This document shows positions 8,522-17,803 of a DNA stretch of 64,000 nucleotides, in pieces. A model generated the notes under the pieces. It was not told the DNA's origin. It saw only the letters and a program-made list of their open reading frames with translations, and did no database searches. Every line of letters starts with the position of its first letter. The first letter of the stretch is position 1. This DNA comes from Indibacter alkaliphilus LW1 (GTDB lineage Bacteria; Bacteroidota; Bacteroidia; Cytophagales; Cyclobacteriaceae): contig NZ_ALWO02000014.1 of the NCBI RefSeq assembly GCF_000295935.2, positions 1-64,000 of the forward strand, in the 5' to 3' direction. The translations under genes were made by a program, and so were the position numbers.

Positions 8522-8670
8522 AATATATTATAAAGATATTCTGGCAGGAATACTTGCTGAAGTTTAAAAAGAAAAGTACTCAATGGGTGAAGAATTCTTT
8601 ACTTTCAATAGAAATGCAGGGAAAGTATCTGGATTTGATGGAAGAGCGATATGGGAGAATTGAGGGATAA
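8508..8670 (+). pseudogene. hipA: hipA toxin remnant: N-terminal codons joined to C-terminal codons
   Basis: From ATG 8508 the frame reads MRQAEIYYKDILAGILAEV and then TAA at 8565-8567, which is the start of HipA's N-terminal subdomain. One base over, an open frame ending at TAA 8668-8670 reads WVKNSLLSIEMQGKYLDLMEER then YGRI, resembling the last helix of HipA proteins. The roughly 350 residues between, including the kinase active site, are absent. The simplest reading is one large internal deletion with a frame change. The N-terminal match is strong; the C-terminal match is moderate and rests on pattern memory. Confidence 0.6.
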
Positions 8671-9083
8671 AAATTACTCCTTCAATCAAGGTTTAAATCA
8701 AATGAATACAGTTTTTTAACAAAAAATTATACCCCTAATTATCTAAGGTTTTAGAAATAACTCAATACTAAGTAAATAAGCACAAAATGAAATATTTGAA
8801 GGGAATTTATCATTTCTTTACAAACCACTTTTAATACGCTGGTGGAAAAACCCTTCTTATTACAGCTTTCATTTTTCACCTATCAATCCCATTCGATTCA
8901 AGTAAATTAAGAAAAAACTAACTATTGGAAAAATAAAATCACCAGTTCTGATTTATTTAAACTTAGAAAGATGAATCATGTTAAAAATGAGACCGGTTTT
9001 TGTTAAAGGGTTTGGCAAAATCAGATGAATTGTACAAATCATTCCACCAAACTTAAAACCGATTTCAAACTAAACTAACCAAT
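8671..9083. other. intergenic region, nothing recognised
   Basis: This stretch of about 410 bases, very AT-rich, lies between the hipA remnant and a lipoprotein gene. I found no frame with a recognisable protein, no RNA gene and no strong hairpin. It probably holds the promoter of the lipoprotein gene near its right end. Confidence 0.4.
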
Positions 9084-9818
9084 ATGAAATACTTAAACAA
9101 TTTAATAGCAGCATTTGTCCTGATAGCAGCATTTGCACTTTATTCCTGTAGCAATGATGATGAAATACCAGGATCTGGTGAAGGTAAATTAGGTTTTGCA
9201 TTTGTTCTGAACAATAGCAGCTCAAGTTCACCCAACAGTAGAGTCCAGAACAGTAAATTAACAATCGAAAGTGGGTTCATTCAGATCAAGGAACTTGAAT
9301 TTGAGGTCGAAGGCAGAAATGAAACCGGTTCTTTTGAAAGAGAATTTGAAATCAGATTCAATGATATTAGAAAAGTCACCTTTGATCAATTTGATGAATC
9401 AACTGATTTTTTTGTCAATATAGAAGCTGGGGAGTATAAAGAAATAGAATTAGAATTAGACCTGATAGACCATAGAAATGAACCGTCAATCTATATTGAA
9501 GGTACTTATGAATTCGAAGACGGTTCTTCCCTCCCAGTTGTATTTGAACATTTTGGAGATGACATTGATTTTGAAGTTGAAATTGAAGGAGAAGACGATG
9601 ATGCCTATTTTTTGATAGATTCCAGAAACAATCCGCTTGCACTCTTTGAAATCAGTGCAGGAAATTGGTTCAGAGGTGTTTCTGACTCAGCATTTGAAAA
9701 CGCTGAAGTTACTGACGGTGTTATTTTGATCAGCCGAACCAGCAACAGAAACATTTACTCTAGGGTTAAAAACAACATTGAAGAATTTGCAGATATTGAA
9801 ATAGAATTAAAAAATTAA
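9084..9818 (+). CDS. acidic outer-membrane lipoprotein, DUF4382-like
   Basis: A 244-residue protein with a lipoprotein signal (LIAAFALYSC, lipobox Cys at residue 22), a short linker, then a beta-rich acidic domain with many D/E runs such as EIELELDL and EVEIEGEDDD. The layout resembles the DUF4382 lipoproteins of Bacteroidota, with SRVQNSKLTIESG and GEYKEIELEL as typical strands, but I cannot confirm the family. A clear terminator follows, so it is a single-gene unit. Function unknown; presumably surface- or periplasm-exposed. Confidence 0.75.
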   Translation: MKYLNNLIAAFVLIAAFALYSCSNDDEIPGSGEGKLGFAFVLNNSSSSSPNSRVQNSKLTIESGFIQIKELEFEVEGRNETGSFEREFEIRFNDIRKVTFDQFDESTDFFVNIEAGEYKEIELELDLIDHRNEPSIYIEGTYEFEDGSSLPVVFEHFGDDIDFEVEIEGEDDDAYFLIDSRNNPLALFEISAGNWFRGVSDSAFENAEVTDGVILISRTSNRNIYSRVKNNIEEFADIEIELKN

Positions 9819-9844
9819 AAAAGAAAGTCTTCCCGGTTTTTAAT

Positions 9845-9876
9845 CAAGTCCATTCTTCCGGGATGGACTTTTTTAT
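9845..9876 (+). terminator. rho-independent terminator after the acidic lipoprotein
   Basis: AAGTCCAT (9845-9852) pairs with ATGGACTT (9863-9870), with inner CC/GG pairs possible, and is followed by a T-run (TTTTTTAT) on the plus strand. Confidence 0.85.
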
Positions 9877-10176
9877 TTGACCAAACCTTCAAAACTTCCG
9901 AATAATTATGTTCCCATTGGTGGTGGAATGTAGAAAGGTTCATTTCAAAGTCCTTTCTCTAAGAGCAAAGTTCTTATATTTACCTTTGTTTCCTTTGAGA
10001 GAGCCAAAGAATTTCATAGCTAAACCTTCTGGAGTAGCGTAGTTCAAGGAAACCTATTTTCAACGATTCCAAGCAACCATCACATCCAATAAAATCGGAT
10101 TTATTTTTGAATACAAAATACCACAGAATGTTGAACAAGGTTTGTGCAACATGTAAAAACGAAATATCAACACATC
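9877..10176. other. intergenic region with a possible -7 box
   Basis: About 300 bases without a gene. TACCTTTG at 9981-9988 fits the Bacteroidota -7 consensus TAnnTTTG, but no TTTG lies 19-21 bases upstream and the box is nearly 190 bases before the methionine aminopeptidase start, so a promoter here is uncertain. Nothing else recognised. Confidence 0.3.
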
Positions 10177-10941
10177 ATGTCAATAAAAACTGAGTCAGAA
10201 CTGATTGCAATGAAAAGGGTAAGCAAAGCGGTGGCTTATACTTTGAAAGAAATGAAAAACTATGCCAAGCCCGGCATTTCAACCAAACAACTTGATGATT
10301 TTGGAGCAGGTATTTTGAAAGATTTTGGAGCAAACTCTGCTCCCAACAAAACCTATCAGTTTCCAGGCTGGACTTGTATCAGTGTAGGTAATGAATTTTG
10401 TCACGGGATCCCTTCAACAAAGAAAATTTTGAAAGAAGGAGACCTGATTAATATTGATGTATCAGCAGAACTGAACGGTTACTGGTCTGATAATGGCTCT
10501 TCTTTTGTACTGGGAGAAGATAAATTCTTTCACCAAAAACTTGTAGATGCCTCCAAGTCTATTTTAAAGAAAGCCATTTTCAACATCAAAGGAGGTGTAA
10601 AAATATCAGATATTGGTCACCTGATTGAATCAGAGGCAAAAAGACATGGCTTTAAAGTAGTTAAAAACCTAGCCGGACATGGGATCGGCAGAAGTTTGCA
10701 CGAGCAACCTGACGAGCTACTCAATTACAAAAACAGGCATGATCTGAGACGTTTCAAAAAAAATTCAGTCCTGGCTATTGAGACTTTTATTTCCACTACT
10801 TCTAGTTTCGCCATCGAACTCAATGATGGATGGACTTTGGCTGGAAACAGGGGTGGTTATATGGCCCAACACGAACATACCATAGTAGTGACAGATAATA
10901 AGCCTATAATCTTGACCGAGAAAAACGAGATTTGGAATTAA
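10177..10941 (+). CDS. map: type I methionine aminopeptidase
   Basis: A 254-residue protein removing the initiator methionine from nascent proteins. The five metal ligands are visible in order: Asp in INIDVSAEL, Asp in GYWSDNGSSF, His in LAGHGIGRSLHE, Glu in AIETFI, and Glu in QHEHTIVV. The second-shell His of the GHGIG block is also present. The ATG at 10177 (MSIKTESEL) matches the usual start of type I enzymes; the longer frame begins at GTG 10144. Many Bacteroidota have map in the ribosomal operon, so a copy in this setting is probably a second enzyme. The usual GDT after the second ligand region is DNG here, a mild divergence. Confidence 0.9.
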   Translation: MSIKTESELIAMKRVSKAVAYTLKEMKNYAKPGISTKQLDDFGAGILKDFGANSAPNKTYQFPGWTCISVGNEFCHGIPSTKKILKEGDLINIDVSAELNGYWSDNGSSFVLGEDKFFHQKLVDASKSILKKAIFNIKGGVKISDIGHLIESEAKRHGFKVVKNLAGHGIGRSLHEQPDELLNYKNRHDLRRFKKNSVLAIETFISTTSSFAIELNDGWTLAGNRGGYMAQHEHTIVVTDNKPIILTEKNEIWN

Positions 10942-11303
10942 TTCAAGCCAAAGTCCACCCATCTTAAAACAAAACTACAGACACCTCACTAAAAAATACC
11001 TATTCCTTCCAGAAGCTGGATAATAACAACCCTATACGCTGTAATTGTATGGGAAATCGCAATTTGTGTTAGGTGTGAATCCTGTAAACTCAAAGACTTT
11101 TGCCATAAAACACCTGATCAATATTTCTATGGTCGATTTGAAGCTTGGCAAACATCAACAAAAGAGTGTATAAGGGAGCAAAGTCGATTCACTCAGGTTT
11201 CCTTTTTCTTGCACATTCCTTTCCAAAGTTCCAGTAATAATTTAATTATTGGTAAGAAGGAATTTTCCAAACTGTTACGAGCGGATATTACATTTTCACT
11301 TCA
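10942..11303. other. convergent intergenic region, nothing recognised
   Basis: About 360 bases between the end of map and the end of a minus-strand receptor gene. No protein remnant, RNA gene or clear terminator hairpin was identified. Confidence 0.4.
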
Positions 11304-13667
11304 TCAAAAATTGTATCGTGCTGACATCAGGATAATTCTGGTTTCTTGCTTGGAATAGAATTCCTGAGAAAATGAATTGGTCAGCGCATTCCCTGCAAAT
11401 CTTCTGGTATCAAAAATATCCCGTACACTCAGTGAAATACTTCCCTTGTCCTTGAAGAGTGCTTTCTGTAATGTCCCATCCATATAGTATTGTGCCAAAT
11501 CCCTTCCTTGGGCTTCTATTTCCGGGGAATCATAGTTTCCTGCAAATTGAAGGTTCAAGCCAAAAGGTAGTTTGAAATCCTGAATTAACTTTAGGTTCCA
11601 GGCATACCCAGAGTTGGTAAACTCTTCACTGATGTTAGACCCATCAACCAGAATCCTATAAATGGTGAATCCACCATTGATGGAATACCAACTGTTAACC
11701 TCACTGCTGCCAATCCATTCCAGTCCATAGGATTCTGCTGAAAGCAGGTTATCGGGTTGGGAATAGGATATTCCATCTTCTACAATGGTAATAAAATCAA
11801 GTTGTCCGTTTACTTTTCGATAAAACAAGTTGGTTGTCAAACTTGAATTCTTGAAGTTGGCAATATGGCCAAATTCAAACGAGTTGATCATTTCAGGCTG
11901 TAACTCAGGGTTACCTCTTCTTACATTCAAACTGTCTGTGATGTCAGGAAAGGGATTTAACCTCCAAGCAGTAGGTCTGTCTATCCTTCTGCTATAGGTA
12001 AACTTCAAAGAATGAATTTCACTGAAATTATACATCCCCTGCACACTTGGGAAGAGGTTAAAATAATTTTGTTTATTACTTTCATCTGTATTTTCCAGAT
12101 AAGTGTCTACCACAGTCATTTCCCCTCTTAAACCAAGACCATACTCAAACTTTGGGGTACTTGCAGAAAACAAAGCGTAACCTGCGTGAATCTGATCTTG
12201 GTAAATAAAACGGTTGCTTATCAAGTCATCTTCCACAAATCCACCTTCAGACTCATTAAACCTAAAGTACTGGTAGTCATTGTCAAATTTTCTAAGAATA
12301 GATTTCAATCCAGTTTCAAACTTCCCGTTTTTTAGTGGTTTGATGTAATCAGCCTGAAATACTGATATATTCCTTACCTCATCTATATAGGCCAGCTCCT
12401 GGCCTGTTCGGTTTTCAGGAATAGGATTCAGTGTATTGTTGAAAATGTCAATTTCTTGTGTTTTGAACTGATTTCTAAAAGAATGACTTGCTGTTGCCCG
12501 AAACAAATGACCTTTCTCTTTAAAGTTGTGTTCAAAAATCAATGCATTATCCAGGCCGGTATCAGTTTCACTTTCTTCATTTCTTCGGACATAGTCAAAT
12601 GACCGTGGGTTACTCCCTCCCCTTTCCAACTCAGCAAAAAGTGTATTTATCTGCCGATCAAGACTTGTTTGAAATACACCTTCATAACTCAGCACATTGT
12701 TGCCAAAGTAATATTCTGTACCATAATTAAAATTATGACCTGCATTCCTTCTGGAATTGGACGTATTTTGTCTGAGTTCTTCCTGATCCTCAAATAAAAT
12801 CCTGGTATTGCGTCTTTCTCCTATATTTTTCCAGTCTCTGTAATTATAGCCTATAAATGTATTCCATTTTGCATTTCTGTGGTTTATTCTTGCTCCAACG
12901 TTTGTTCTGTTTCGTGTACCATAAGTTGCCTCCAATCCTCCATGGGTTCCCAGGTCTGTCCCTTTTTTCAATATGATGTCAATAACGCCACCTTCAGCTT
13001 CCGCATCATATCTTGCATTGGGGTTGTTGATGATCCTGATCTCTTCCACGGCACTGGCCGGTAGCTGGTCCAGGTTTTGGGTCAGGGATGAATTCCTACC
13101 ATTGATCAGGATATTGGTCCCGGTGCTGCCTCTTAGCGAAATGCTTCCATCTTCAGACACTGAAATGGATGGCGTGTTGCGCAAAATATCCAAAAGTGTA
13201 CCCCCAATATTGGCCAGGTTATTTTCCGGAGTGATGGTTATTCCCTCCATACTTGTCCTGATTGGAAGTTTATTTGTCTGGACAACCACTTCCTCCAGGT
13301 TTTCGCTGTCACCTACCATCTTCAGATCGCCAAGCCTCTTTGGTGCGTTAATGATAATTTCCTCTATAACCAGATCCTCATATCCTATAAAAAATGCCTT
13401 GAAAGTATAAGAACCTTTAGGGGCTTGCAATGCAAAACCTCCATTTTCATCTGTATCTGAAAATGTAAGTGGCTGGTCTTGATTTTCTTTTGAAAACAAA
13501 GCCACCTGAACAAAGGCCATCGGTTCATTTGAATCCGCATCCAATAGGGTTCCTGTGACCGGAAAGGACTGGGCCGAAACCTTTGATAATGAAATCAAAG
13601 AGGACATTATAAAAATCAGTGTAATGTTAATCTTAATCACTTGAATAGTTGGTTTAATATTTACCAA
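11304..13667 (-). CDS. TonB-dependent receptor-like outer-membrane beta-barrel
   Basis: A protein of about 787 residues: signal peptide ending SKVSAQ, a CarboxypepD_reg-like domain (about 37-110; PVTGTLLDADSNEPM start), a plug-like domain (about 125-235, with GTNILINGRNSS and IRIINNPNARYDAEAEGGVI) and a long beta-barrel (OMP_b-brl_3 type). It should sit in the outer membrane and import or bind an unknown ligand. No ATG precedes the signal peptide: TTG at 13667 or GTG at 13640 must be the start, the latter giving a 25-residue signal. A histidine kinase and response regulator lie directly upstream on the same strand (42-base gap), so the three probably form a unit in which the two-component system controls the receptor. 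Confidence 0.87.
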   Translation of the reverse strand: MVNIKPTIQVIKINITLIFIMSSLISLSKVSAQSFPVTGTLLDADSNEPMAFVQVALFSKENQDQPLTFSDTDENGGFALQAPKGSYTFKAFFIGYEDLVIEEIIINAPKRLGDLKMVGDSENLEEVVVQTNKLPIRTSMEGITITPENNLANIGGTLLDILRNTPSISVSEDGSISLRGSTGTNILINGRNSSLTQNLDQLPASAVEEIRIINNPNARYDAEAEGGVIDIILKKGTDLGTHGGLEATYGTRNRTNVGARINHRNAKWNTFIGYNYRDWKNIGERRNTRILFEDQEELRQNTSNSRRNAGHNFNYGTEYYFGNNVLSYEGVFQTSLDRQINTLFAELERGGSNPRSFDYVRRNEESETDTGLDNALIFEHNFKEKGHLFRATASHSFRNQFKTQEIDIFNNTLNPIPENRTGQELAYIDEVRNISVFQADYIKPLKNGKFETGLKSILRKFDNDYQYFRFNESEGGFVEDDLISNRFIYQDQIHAGYALFSASTPKFEYGLGLRGEMTVVDTYLENTDESNKQNYFNLFPSVQGMYNFSEIHSLKFTYSRRIDRPTAWRLNPFPDITDSLNVRRGNPELQPEMINSFEFGHIANFKNSSLTTNLFYRKVNGQLDFITIVEDGISYSQPDNLLSAESYGLEWIGSSEVNSWYSINGGFTIYRILVDGSNISEEFTNSGYAWNLKLIQDFKLPFGLNLQFAGNYDSPEIEAQGRDLAQYYMDGTLQKALFKDKGSISLSVRDIFDTRRFAGNALTNSFSQEFYSKQETRIILMSARYNF

Positions 13668-13709
13668 CTAAATTACAGACACATTCTGATTCAATTTTGA
13701 AGAAGAAAT

Positions 13710-14963
13710 TTAAAAGTCAATAGTTATGGTGTGTATGTCATCTTTGCTGACGGAATAATCAAATTGGAAGTGATATGTTTTACAAATTTGATTTACTATG
13801 GCCAAGCCCAAGCCCACTGAATCACTGTTGGAACTTTCTTTCTTGAATCTCCCCTTCAATTCATCGGTTTTTTTAGTCAAGGACTTGCCTGAGTTTGAAA
13901 CAAGCAATTGATGGGGAGACAGTGATACCTTGATCCAACCTCCTTTAAAGTTGTGTTTGACGGCATTACTTAAAAGATTGCTGAACATAATTTCAGCCAC
14001 TGATGGATGCATATTCACAAATACTTCCGGTCTGATATCGGCATTAAATTTAAGTTCACTCAAGATTACCAGTTCGGAAATGAGTTCAATACTTTTTTCA
14101 AGAATCTCCGACAGGTCAATTTTTGAGCTTGTATCAAATTCCGCATTCTGAAGTTTTGCCAACAGCCCCAGTGACTTGACTATTCGGTGAATCTTTTCGT
14201 TGTTTTGGTATGCGGCATAAATCAGGACTGCCTGGTCTTCTGTGATCTCAGAATTCAGCAAATTTTCCAGTTTTCCACCGACAACTGCTGTTGGAGTCTG
14301 AATCTCATGGGAAATATTTTCAGAGAATTCCTTGATCTGTCGATAGTCTATCAAAAGCTTTTGTGTCATTTTCTCAAGGAAACCATTGAGCTGATCAAAT
14401 TCTGAAATTTTTGTTTCTTCAAAAACCAAAGGTTCATTGGCCCCAAAATCAAATTGTTTGATTTTCTTCAAAGTATTTTGAAACGGACGGAGTACCCTGT
14501 TTGAAATACTTCTGAAGAAAAAAACAACGAAAATGATCTGAATCAAAAACACCAAGACCATGGTATACACTACTGTTTCTGTTATATCCTCTGCTTCCAC
14601 TACAAGATTGTAGTATGAAATTCTGTAATGCTTGTCTCCTATTTTATAGGACTTAGAGGCTTTGAGTTGTTTTTCTTCCCTGTTCATCGGGTCATGGTAA
14701 GCGATGGTATCACTCAAAACCAATGCTTCCTCTTCCAAATCGTAGGGAAGTTCTGTGATCTGCAATCGGTCATTTTCCAAAGCTGAAGGGGACAGACCAT
14801 TGCTGATTCTTTGAGCATAAGCCTCAATTTGCCTTTCCAACTCCATTCCTAATTCAAAATCAATTTCAGAAACCAATTTGCGGTAAATGAAATAACCACC
14901 TGTAATAACCGCAGTCAAAGTGATCAGAAGGTATACAGTAGTAAGGATATTGAGTAGTCTCAT
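13710..14963 (-). CDS. sensor histidine kinase
   Basis: A 417-residue transmembrane kinase. Membrane segments near residues 6-28 and 130-152 bracket a periplasmic sensor of about 100 residues. Then come a linker, the HisKA helix with phospho-acceptor His (FSENISHEIQTP), and the ATPase domain with N box NLLSNAVKHN and G box SVGLGLAIV. The ATPase domain is short but its boxes are intact. It overlaps the upstream response regulator gene by four bases, so they are translated together. Signal unknown; the receptor gene that follows suggests control of uptake. Confidence 0.9.
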   Translation of the reverse strand: MRLLNILTTVYLLITLTAVITGGYFIYRKLVSEIDFELGMELERQIEAYAQRISNGLSPSALENDRLQITELPYDLEEEALVLSDTIAYHDPMNREEKQLKASKSYKIGDKHYRISYYNLVVEAEDITETVVYTMVLVFLIQIIFVVFFFRSISNRVLRPFQNTLKKIKQFDFGANEPLVFEETKISEFDQLNGFLEKMTQKLLIDYRQIKEFSENISHEIQTPTAVVGGKLENLLNSEITEDQAVLIYAAYQNNEKIHRIVKSLGLLAKLQNAEFDTSSKIDLSEILEKSIELISELVILSELKFNADIRPEVFVNMHPSVAEIMFSNLLSNAVKHNFKGGWIKVSLSPHQLLVSNSGKSLTKKTDELKGRFKKESSNSDSVGLGLAIVNQICKTYHFQFDYSVSKDDIHTITIDF

Positions 14964-15643
14964 GATTGATTGGCTCCAAATTTATACCCAATCCCATATA
15001 CAGTAGACAAGTAATCACGTCCGCCGGCCTCAGCAATTTTTTTTCTGAGATTTTTGATATGCTGATAGACAAAGTCAAAGTTTGAGAGGTTATCTGTATA
15101 ATCCCCCCACAGGTGTTGGGCAATGGCGCTTTTACCCAAGACCCTATTTTTATTGGTGATTAAAAAAACCAGGAGGTCAAATTCCTTTTTGGTCAGGTCT
15201 AACTGTTTTCCATGAACACTTGCCAGTAAGTTTTGATACTGAACCTGGATTTCTTCAAAAACCAACACCTCTGTTCCACCAAGTTTTGTCCTGCGGTAAA
15301 TGGCCTTGATTCTGGCAAGCAGCTCTGCTAAATGAAATGGCTTGGGCAAATAATCATCAGCTCCCAAATCCAATCCCAGCAACTTGTCTTCTAGAGAATT
15401 TTTGGCTGAAATAATCAATACATCGGGTTTGGATTCCAATCTTTTTAATTCTTTCAACAAGCTTAGTCCGTTCCCATCAGGAAGAGTAAGGTCCAATAAA
15501 ATACAATCATATTCAAAGGATAGAATTTTGTCTTGGGCATCAAATAGGTTCTCTGCTACCTCACAAATCATCCCTTCCTGGGAAAGGTATTTGATAATAT
15601 TGAGAATCATTTCCTTGTTGTCTTCTATCAATAGGACCTTCAT
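14960..15643 (-). CDS. OmpR/PhoB-family response regulator
   Basis: A 227-residue protein: receiver domain (1-120) with the acidic pair in LLIEDNKEM, phospho-acceptor Asp in LLDLTLPDGNG and Lys in LPKPFHLAEL. The C-terminal winged helix (about 130-225) contains LTKKEFDLLVFL and VYGIGYKF. It is first in an operon with the histidine kinase (four-base overlap) and the outer-membrane receptor. It is expected to bind promoter DNA after phosphorylation; the target is not visible. Confidence 0.92.
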   Translation of the reverse strand: MKVLLIEDNKEMILNIIKYLSQEGMICEVAENLFDAQDKILSFEYDCILLDLTLPDGNGLSLLKELKRLESKPDVLIISAKNSLEDKLLGLDLGADDYLPKPFHLAELLARIKAIYRRTKLGGTEVLVFEEIQVQYQNLLASVHGKQLDLTKKEFDLLVFLITNKNRVLGKSAIAQHLWGDYTDNLSNFDFVYQHIKNLRKKIAEAGGRDYLSTVYGIGYKFGANQS

Positions 15644-15911
15644 AGCATTGTAACCAAACTTTGAGATTTAGATTGGATTAGTAAATAACTTAAAAAAATT
15701 GAAGGAAATCTGAAGAGATAAGAATTACTTTCAGGTTTATAAGAACATGAGAAGAAGAAGTGAATCCTTTAAAATTAAAGTGTGGTAAAACTAGCTTAGA
15801 ACAGTTTAAATAAGATTTTTTTGATACCTATAATTTTATTCCAAAGCCTTTTTATAAAAAAAAACTAAAGTTGTAAAAAGACTTGTGTAAAAGAGCAATA
15901 AAGAACTTCTA

Positions 15912-16592
15912 TCACTGAAATGCCCAACCTATAAAAACCCCATAATTTGGCTTAAATTCTTTTTCAGGCCCATATTGATCCAAGTTAGCCCCTAAACCAA
16001 AGTTTAAAGCATTCTTCTTAAGCCCTGCCCTGAGTTGCAGAAAGCTTCGGGCGTGTTGATTTGCCGAAACTCCATGAATGTAGAGGTACTGCAACCTGCT
16101 GTATAAATTAAAGTTATCACTGAGGCAAGGTTTGTATTCATAGATCCCAAATAATTCTACATTTCTACTGGAATTTAAAAACAAAGAAGCAATGGTAACG
16201 GCCACCCATTCCCGGTTGGCAAAGGAATGTTCTATACCTGCTAAAGGCGCAAATCCAACTTTATTGTTAATCGTAGTCCCAGCCACCAAACCGAAACTTT
16301 TATAGACATTATATGTAAGCAAAACCGGCATGACCAAGTCTAAATCACTCAGTTCGTTGCTATAATCTGTTGAAAAGGATGTGACACTTAAAAAGCCCAA
16401 TTTGCTTTCCTGGGTAAATTTCTTTTTAACCACCATCTGAAAAAAAAGTCTATCGTGTCCTACCATAAATTCCACTGGAGTAGAGACAATTGGCTTCTGG
16501 GCCTGCGCAAAAGCGGGAAAGATTATAATACCCATGAATGTTAGCAAAGCTGAAATAGGTTTTAGTAAAAGGCATTTGATTCGGAAATTCAT
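15912..16592 (-). CDS. predicted outer-membrane beta-barrel protein
   Basis: A 226-residue protein with a signal peptide (ALLTFMGIIIFPAFAQAQ). The remainder alternates hydrophobic and polar residues with strands such as SFGLVAGTTINNK, FLQLRAGL and LNFGLGANLDQYG. It ends in an aromatic (GWAFQ), as outer-membrane barrels do. No named family recognised. It is followed upstream, on the same strand after about 65 bases, by a Crp-like regulator gene, which may control it. Confidence 0.65.
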   Translation of the reverse strand: MNFRIKCLLLKPISALLTFMGIIIFPAFAQAQKPIVSTPVEFMVGHDRLFFQMVVKKKFTQESKLGFLSVTSFSTDYSNELSDLDLVMPVLLTYNVYKSFGLVAGTTINNKVGFAPLAGIEHSFANREWVAVTIASLFLNSSRNVELFGIYEYKPCLSDNFNLYSRLQYLYIHGVSANQHARSFLQLRAGLKKNALNFGLGANLDQYGPEKEFKPNYGVFIGWAFQ

Positions 16593-16657
16593 AGGTTCAT
16601 ATTTTTCTACAAATTTCAGGAAACGAATGTTAAAAAATATTGCTCTATGTCAACGTT

Positions 16658-17227
16658 TTAAAGTTTCGATTTTAACCTACTTAATGTATATGGGGTAATG
16701 CCAAGATAGCTTGCCACTACTTTGTTGGAAATGCGGTTTAAGATTTTAGGCTGATTTTTTAAAAGCCATTGAACCCTTTCCAGACTATCTTTTCCCTGAA
16801 AATCATAAATCCGCCTCTGAGTTGTAATATATGCGGATTCGAGAATATTTCTGTAAACCTTATTGACACTTGGTTCAGTTTCTACCAAAGTATAAAAGTC
16901 ATCCTTTCTTATCTGCAATACGGTGTTTTTTTCAAGACTCTGGATATTTTCAAATGCCGGTAACCCTGTGATCAGGCTGGTAAAACTGGTACCGAATTTC
17001 CCTTCGAATGCAATATAGCGCGTATTCTCCACCCCTTCTTTGTTGGTAGTAAATAGCCTCATGCAACCAGAGATTACAAAATAATTGTATTTACACACTT
17101 CCCCTTCACGAAGGAGATATTCGTTTCTTTTGAATGTCTTTTCTATAAAATATGGAGAGATTCTTTCCAGAACCTTATCATCGGCATTGGTATGGGATCT
17201 GAAATAATCTTTGAGTAAATGGTGCAT
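16658..17227 (-). CDS. Crp/Fnr family transcriptional regulator
   Basis: A 189-residue protein with a cNMP-binding-like jelly-roll (about 10-120; LLREGEVCKYNYFVISGCMRLF) and a C-terminal helix-turn-helix (NKVVASYLGITPYTLSRLKSKL). The full PRSA-type phosphate-binding loop of true Crp is not seen (GTSFTSLITG in that place), so the ligand is probably not cAMP. This matches the short Crp-like regulators widespread in Bacteroidota. It stands 65 bases upstream of the barrel gene on the same strand. Confidence 0.85.
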   Translation of the reverse strand: MHHLLKDYFRSHTNADDKVLERISPYFIEKTFKRNEYLLREGEVCKYNYFVISGCMRLFTTNKEGVENTRYIAFEGKFGTSFTSLITGLPAFENIQSLEKNTVLQIRKDDFYTLVETEPSVNKVYRNILESAYITTQRRIYDFQGKDSLERVQWLLKNQPKILNRISNKVVASYLGITPYTLSRLKSKL

Positions 17228-17351
17228 ATTTTCAAGTTGAAAACCCCTATTATATCTAATGATATATTACAATTTTGGCTCTAACCTATATTAAATATAG
17301 TTTGTTAACTTTCACGCTAAAAAAAACTCATTAAAAGCGACTCATATAGGA

Positions 17352-17546
17352 TTATTGTAATCCTAAACGAATTGCTCTTTCGATTGGAGAATATTCAGAA
17401 TCAGTTCCTGAAATAGTCAATTCAGCCTTTAGCTGCAGGGGCGGTTGAGCCATAAACTTTGGATTTACTCCTGTATGAGGTTGAGCAGCATGAACCAAAA
17501 AGGGGTGGCACAAATATACCGTTCCTGCTTTCCTTGTTGCAAGCAT
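17352..17546 (-). pseudogene. phytanoyl-CoA dioxygenase (PhyH) C-terminal fragment
   Basis: A 64-residue open frame containing GTVYLCHPFLVHAAQPH and NPKFMAQPPL, the C-terminal iron-binding histidine region of PhyH-type Fe(II)/2-oxoglutarate oxygenases. A TAA lies four codons before the ATG in the same frame, and the N-terminal two thirds, including the HxD iron ligands, are missing. The usual 2-oxoglutarate-binding Arg position (RPRFMAQP in relatives) reads NPKFMAQP. So this is a 5'-truncated remnant, not a gene. Confidence 0.75.
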
Positions 17547-17601
17547 TTCTTTTCTTTATGGTTAAAATTGTTTGTAGTGTTGGGATTATTCAGTTCAAAC
17601 A

Positions 17602-17620
17602 CTGCGACAGGCTGTCGCAG
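17602..17620. repeat. perfect short palindrome beside the PhyH remnant
   Basis: CTGCGACA (17602-17609) and TGTCGCAG (17613-17620) form a perfect 8-bp inverted repeat around GGC. There is no T-run on either side, so it is not a typical terminator. It lies close to the truncation point of the PhyH fragment and could be an operator or a relic of an inserted element. Confidence 0.5.
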
Positions 17621-17803
17621 ATGTGACTTTAGGAAATAATTTGATAAATCTTAAAAAATAGAAAGGTACAAAAGTTAGTCACTTGGATTTTTAACCAGAT
17701 CAATCATAAGCGATCACATCACATCAAATGAAAAAAATATTTTTTAAGCAACCGGACAAAATCGATATACTATTCGTCCTGAAAAAAACTAAACTAAACA
17801 ATA

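Noticed and set aside
12973-13410. 145-codon plus-strand open frame
   Set aside because: It lies wholly inside the antisense of the TonB-type receptor gene, has no domain and no independent promoter context; it is a shadow frame.
17602-17620. rho-independent terminator
   Set aside because: The palindrome is perfect but has no T-run on either strand, so only a repeat is reported.
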